Origin: Chloroflexota bacterium
Lineage (GTDB): Bacteria; Chloroflexota; Dehalococcoidia; UBA2979
Reading direction: 5' to 3'
NCBI GenBank assembly: GCA_016875695.1
Contig: VGPB01000085.1
Location: 1 to 7,931, forward strand
DNA: 7,931 nt
The notes under the pieces were generated by a model. That model did not search any database. It was not told where the DNA came from and saw only the letters and a program-made list of their open reading frames with translations. The translations under genes and the position numbers were made by a program. Below are positions 6,728-7,931 of this stretch, one piece after another; the stretch's first letter is position 1; the number at the start of each line of letters is the position of its first letter.

Positions 6728-7931
6728 ATGCCCGTCTTCCACATCTGGACCCTCGGTTGCCAGATGAACGTCGCCGACTCCCTCAAGCTCGCCGCCGGCC
6801 TCGAACGCCTCGGCTGGCAACAGGCGCCCACCGAGGACGCTGCCGACCTCTACGTCGTCAACACCTGCGCCGTCCGCCAGCACGCCGAGGACCGCGCCTA
6901 CGGCCGCCTGCACGAGCTGCGCCGCCGCCGTGAGCGCGGCGAGCGCTTCCAGCTCGCCGTCATGGGCTGCATGGTCGGCCCCCGCACCGACGACCTGCAG
7001 CGCCGCTTCCCCGTCGTCGACGCCTGGGCGCAGCCCCAGCAGTTCGAGTCGATCATCGCGCTCGCCGGCTCCGCCCGGGACACCTCCGAGGGTGAGTTCT
7101 GGGCCGACACCTTCGCCACGCCCACCGGCCCCACCGCGTACGTGCCCGTCGTGCACGGCTGCGACAAGTTCTGCACGTACTGCATCGTCCCGCTGCGCCG
7201 CGGCCGTGAGCGCTCGCGACCCGTCGCCGACGTGCTGCGCGAAGTGCAGCACCTCGCCGGCCGCGGCGTGCGCGAAATCACGCTGCTCGGCCAAACCGTC
7301 GAGGCCTACGGCCACGACCTCGCCGAGCGCGCGGATCTCGCGACGCTGTTCGAAGGCATCGAGCGCATCGACGGCATCGCGCGCACGCGCTTCCTCACCT
7401 CGTACCCGAAAGACATGACCGACCGTATCATCGACGCGGTCGCCGATCTCCCGAAGGTCTGCGAGCACTTCAACATCCCCGTGCAATCCGGCGACGACGC
7501 CGTGCTCGCGCGCATGCGCCGCGGCTACACCGTCGCCGAGTACGAGGAGCGCGTCGCGCGCATCCGTGCGCGCATGCCCGGCGTCGCGCTCGCCACCGAC
7601 GTCATCGTCGGCTCGCCCGGCGAGACCGACGCCGAGTTCGCACACACGCTCGCGCTGCTCGAGCGGCTGGACTTCGACGTCATCCACGTCGCCGCCTACT
7701 CGCCGCGGCCCGGTACGTACGCCTACCGCCAGCAGCCCGATGACGTCCCGCACGACGTGAAGCGCGCGCGCCTGCACGCCGTCGAGGCCGTGCACGCCGC
7801 CTCCGCCGAGCGCCGCAACCGCCGCCTGCTCGCGCGCAGCGTCGAGGTGCTCGTCGAGCGCGAGGAGGACGGCCGCGCGAGCGGGCGCACGCGCGGCGGC
7901 CAAATTGTGCACTTCCAGGGCGCCGGCCTCG
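6728..7931 (+). CDS. miaB: MiaB-type tRNA methylthiotransferase, 3' end cut by the window
   Basis: MiaB is a radical-SAM enzyme with two [4Fe-4S] clusters that adds a methylthio group to i6A37 of tRNAs reading UNN codons. The visible 401 residues remain open at the window edge; the family is usually about 440-470 long. The N-terminal UPF0004 domain has the cluster ligands Cys11 (TLGCQMN), Cys47 (VVNTCAVR) and Cys81 (MGCMV). The radical-SAM CxxxCxxC is at 145-152 in GCDKFCTYCIVPLRRGRERS. Further marks are LLGQTVEAYG (187-195), PVQSGDD (251-257), ATDVIVGSPGET (289-300) and YSPRPGT (324-330). A TRAM-like segment begins near 368. GQTVEAYG differs from the common GQNVNSYG of MiaB, so a related MTTase subtype is possible, but the rest favours MiaB. 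GAGG lies six bases before the ATG. The gene follows tRNA-Ser by 74 bases with no terminator seen. Confidence 0.92.
   Translation, partial: MPVFHIWTLGCQMNVADSLKLAAGLERLGWQQAPTEDAADLYVVNTCAVRQHAEDRAYGRLHELRRRRERGERFQLAVMGCMVGPRTDDLQRRFPVVDAWAQPQQFESIIALAGSARDTSEGEFWADTFATPTGPTAYVPVVHGCDKFCTYCIVPLRRGRERSRPVADVLREVQHLAGRGVREITLLGQTVEAYGHDLAERADLATLFEGIERIDGIARTRFLTSYPKDMTDRIIDAVADLPKVCEHFNIPVQSGDDAVLARMRRGYTVAEYEERVARIRARMPGVALATDVIVGSPGETDAEFAHTLALLERLDFDVIHVAAYSPRPGTYAYRQQPDDVPHDVKRARLHAVEAVHAASAERRNRRLLARSVEVLVEREEDGRASGRTRGGQIVHFQGAGL

Noticed and set aside
6562..6728. Functional link between tRNA-Ser(GCU) and miaB
   Set aside because: MiaB acts on tRNAs reading UNN codons; this tRNA reads AGC/AGU and would normally carry t6A. 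Adjacency alone does not support a link.
6605..7912. Long minus-strand ORF of 435 codons ending in GGGGGIRTRDPGNPG
   Set aside because: It is the antisense of miaB and the tRNA. Its C-terminal peptide is the well-known artefact of translating a tRNA backwards, as is the EGAGFEPATP peptide in the neighbouring frame. The plus strand has all MiaB motifs.

Overview
The window is very GC-rich (by eye near 70%), with strong G/C preference at third codon positions. The gene content is a succinate-CoA ligase pair, HU, MiaB, a bacterial tRNA-Ser with encoded CCA, and surface proteins with LPXTG-like tails. A GC-rich palindromic repeat of the kind whose antisense translation gives the familiar spurious 'LTPGPSPRG' peptide also occurs. 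Together these suggest a Chloroflexota-type (monoderm) bacterium. The taxonomic guess is inference; no marker in the window settles it.

Layout. (1) Positions 38-2716 hold a cell-envelope region. On the minus strand are a CHRD-domain surface protein with a -1 frameshift and a 101-residue secreted mini-protein. Both end in nearly the same C-terminal signal (P-K/R-TGNAGLAS, hydrophobic helix, GGRL, Arg-rich end). Divergent to them on the plus strand is a secreted M23-type peptidase with PKD-like and C-terminal domains, interrupted by an in-frame TGA where Trp is expected. (2) Positions 2722-2883 hold three tandem copies of a 57-58 bp palindromic unit; a diverged fourth copy lies at 5139-5182 after sucD. 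(3) Positions 3000-5117 hold intact sucC and sucD, the TCA-cycle succinate-CoA ligase. Both subunits carry unusual substitutions in otherwise very conserved loops. (4) Positions 5200-5929 hold the remains of a toxin-antitoxin locus: a broken short antitoxin-like ORF and a Fic/Doc-family toxin with a frameshift, an in-frame stop and an Arg in place of the catalytic His. (5) Positions 5974-6455 hold HU on the minus strand, with a strong terminator and an A-tract-rich promoter region. (6) From 6519 onward come a promoter, tRNA-Ser(GCU) and miaB, which runs off the right edge.

The core genes (sucC, sucD, HU, tRNA-Ser, miaB) are intact, whereas the accessory genes (CHRD protein, M23 peptidase, toxin-antitoxin) all carry lesions. 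This suggests real decay of dispensable genes more than uniformly poor sequence, although the two single-site lesions could still be errors. I see no convincing complete new system. The best lead is the pair of neighbouring proteins sharing a distinctive TGNAGLAS sorting-like tail, one of which is little more than signal peptide, linker and tail.
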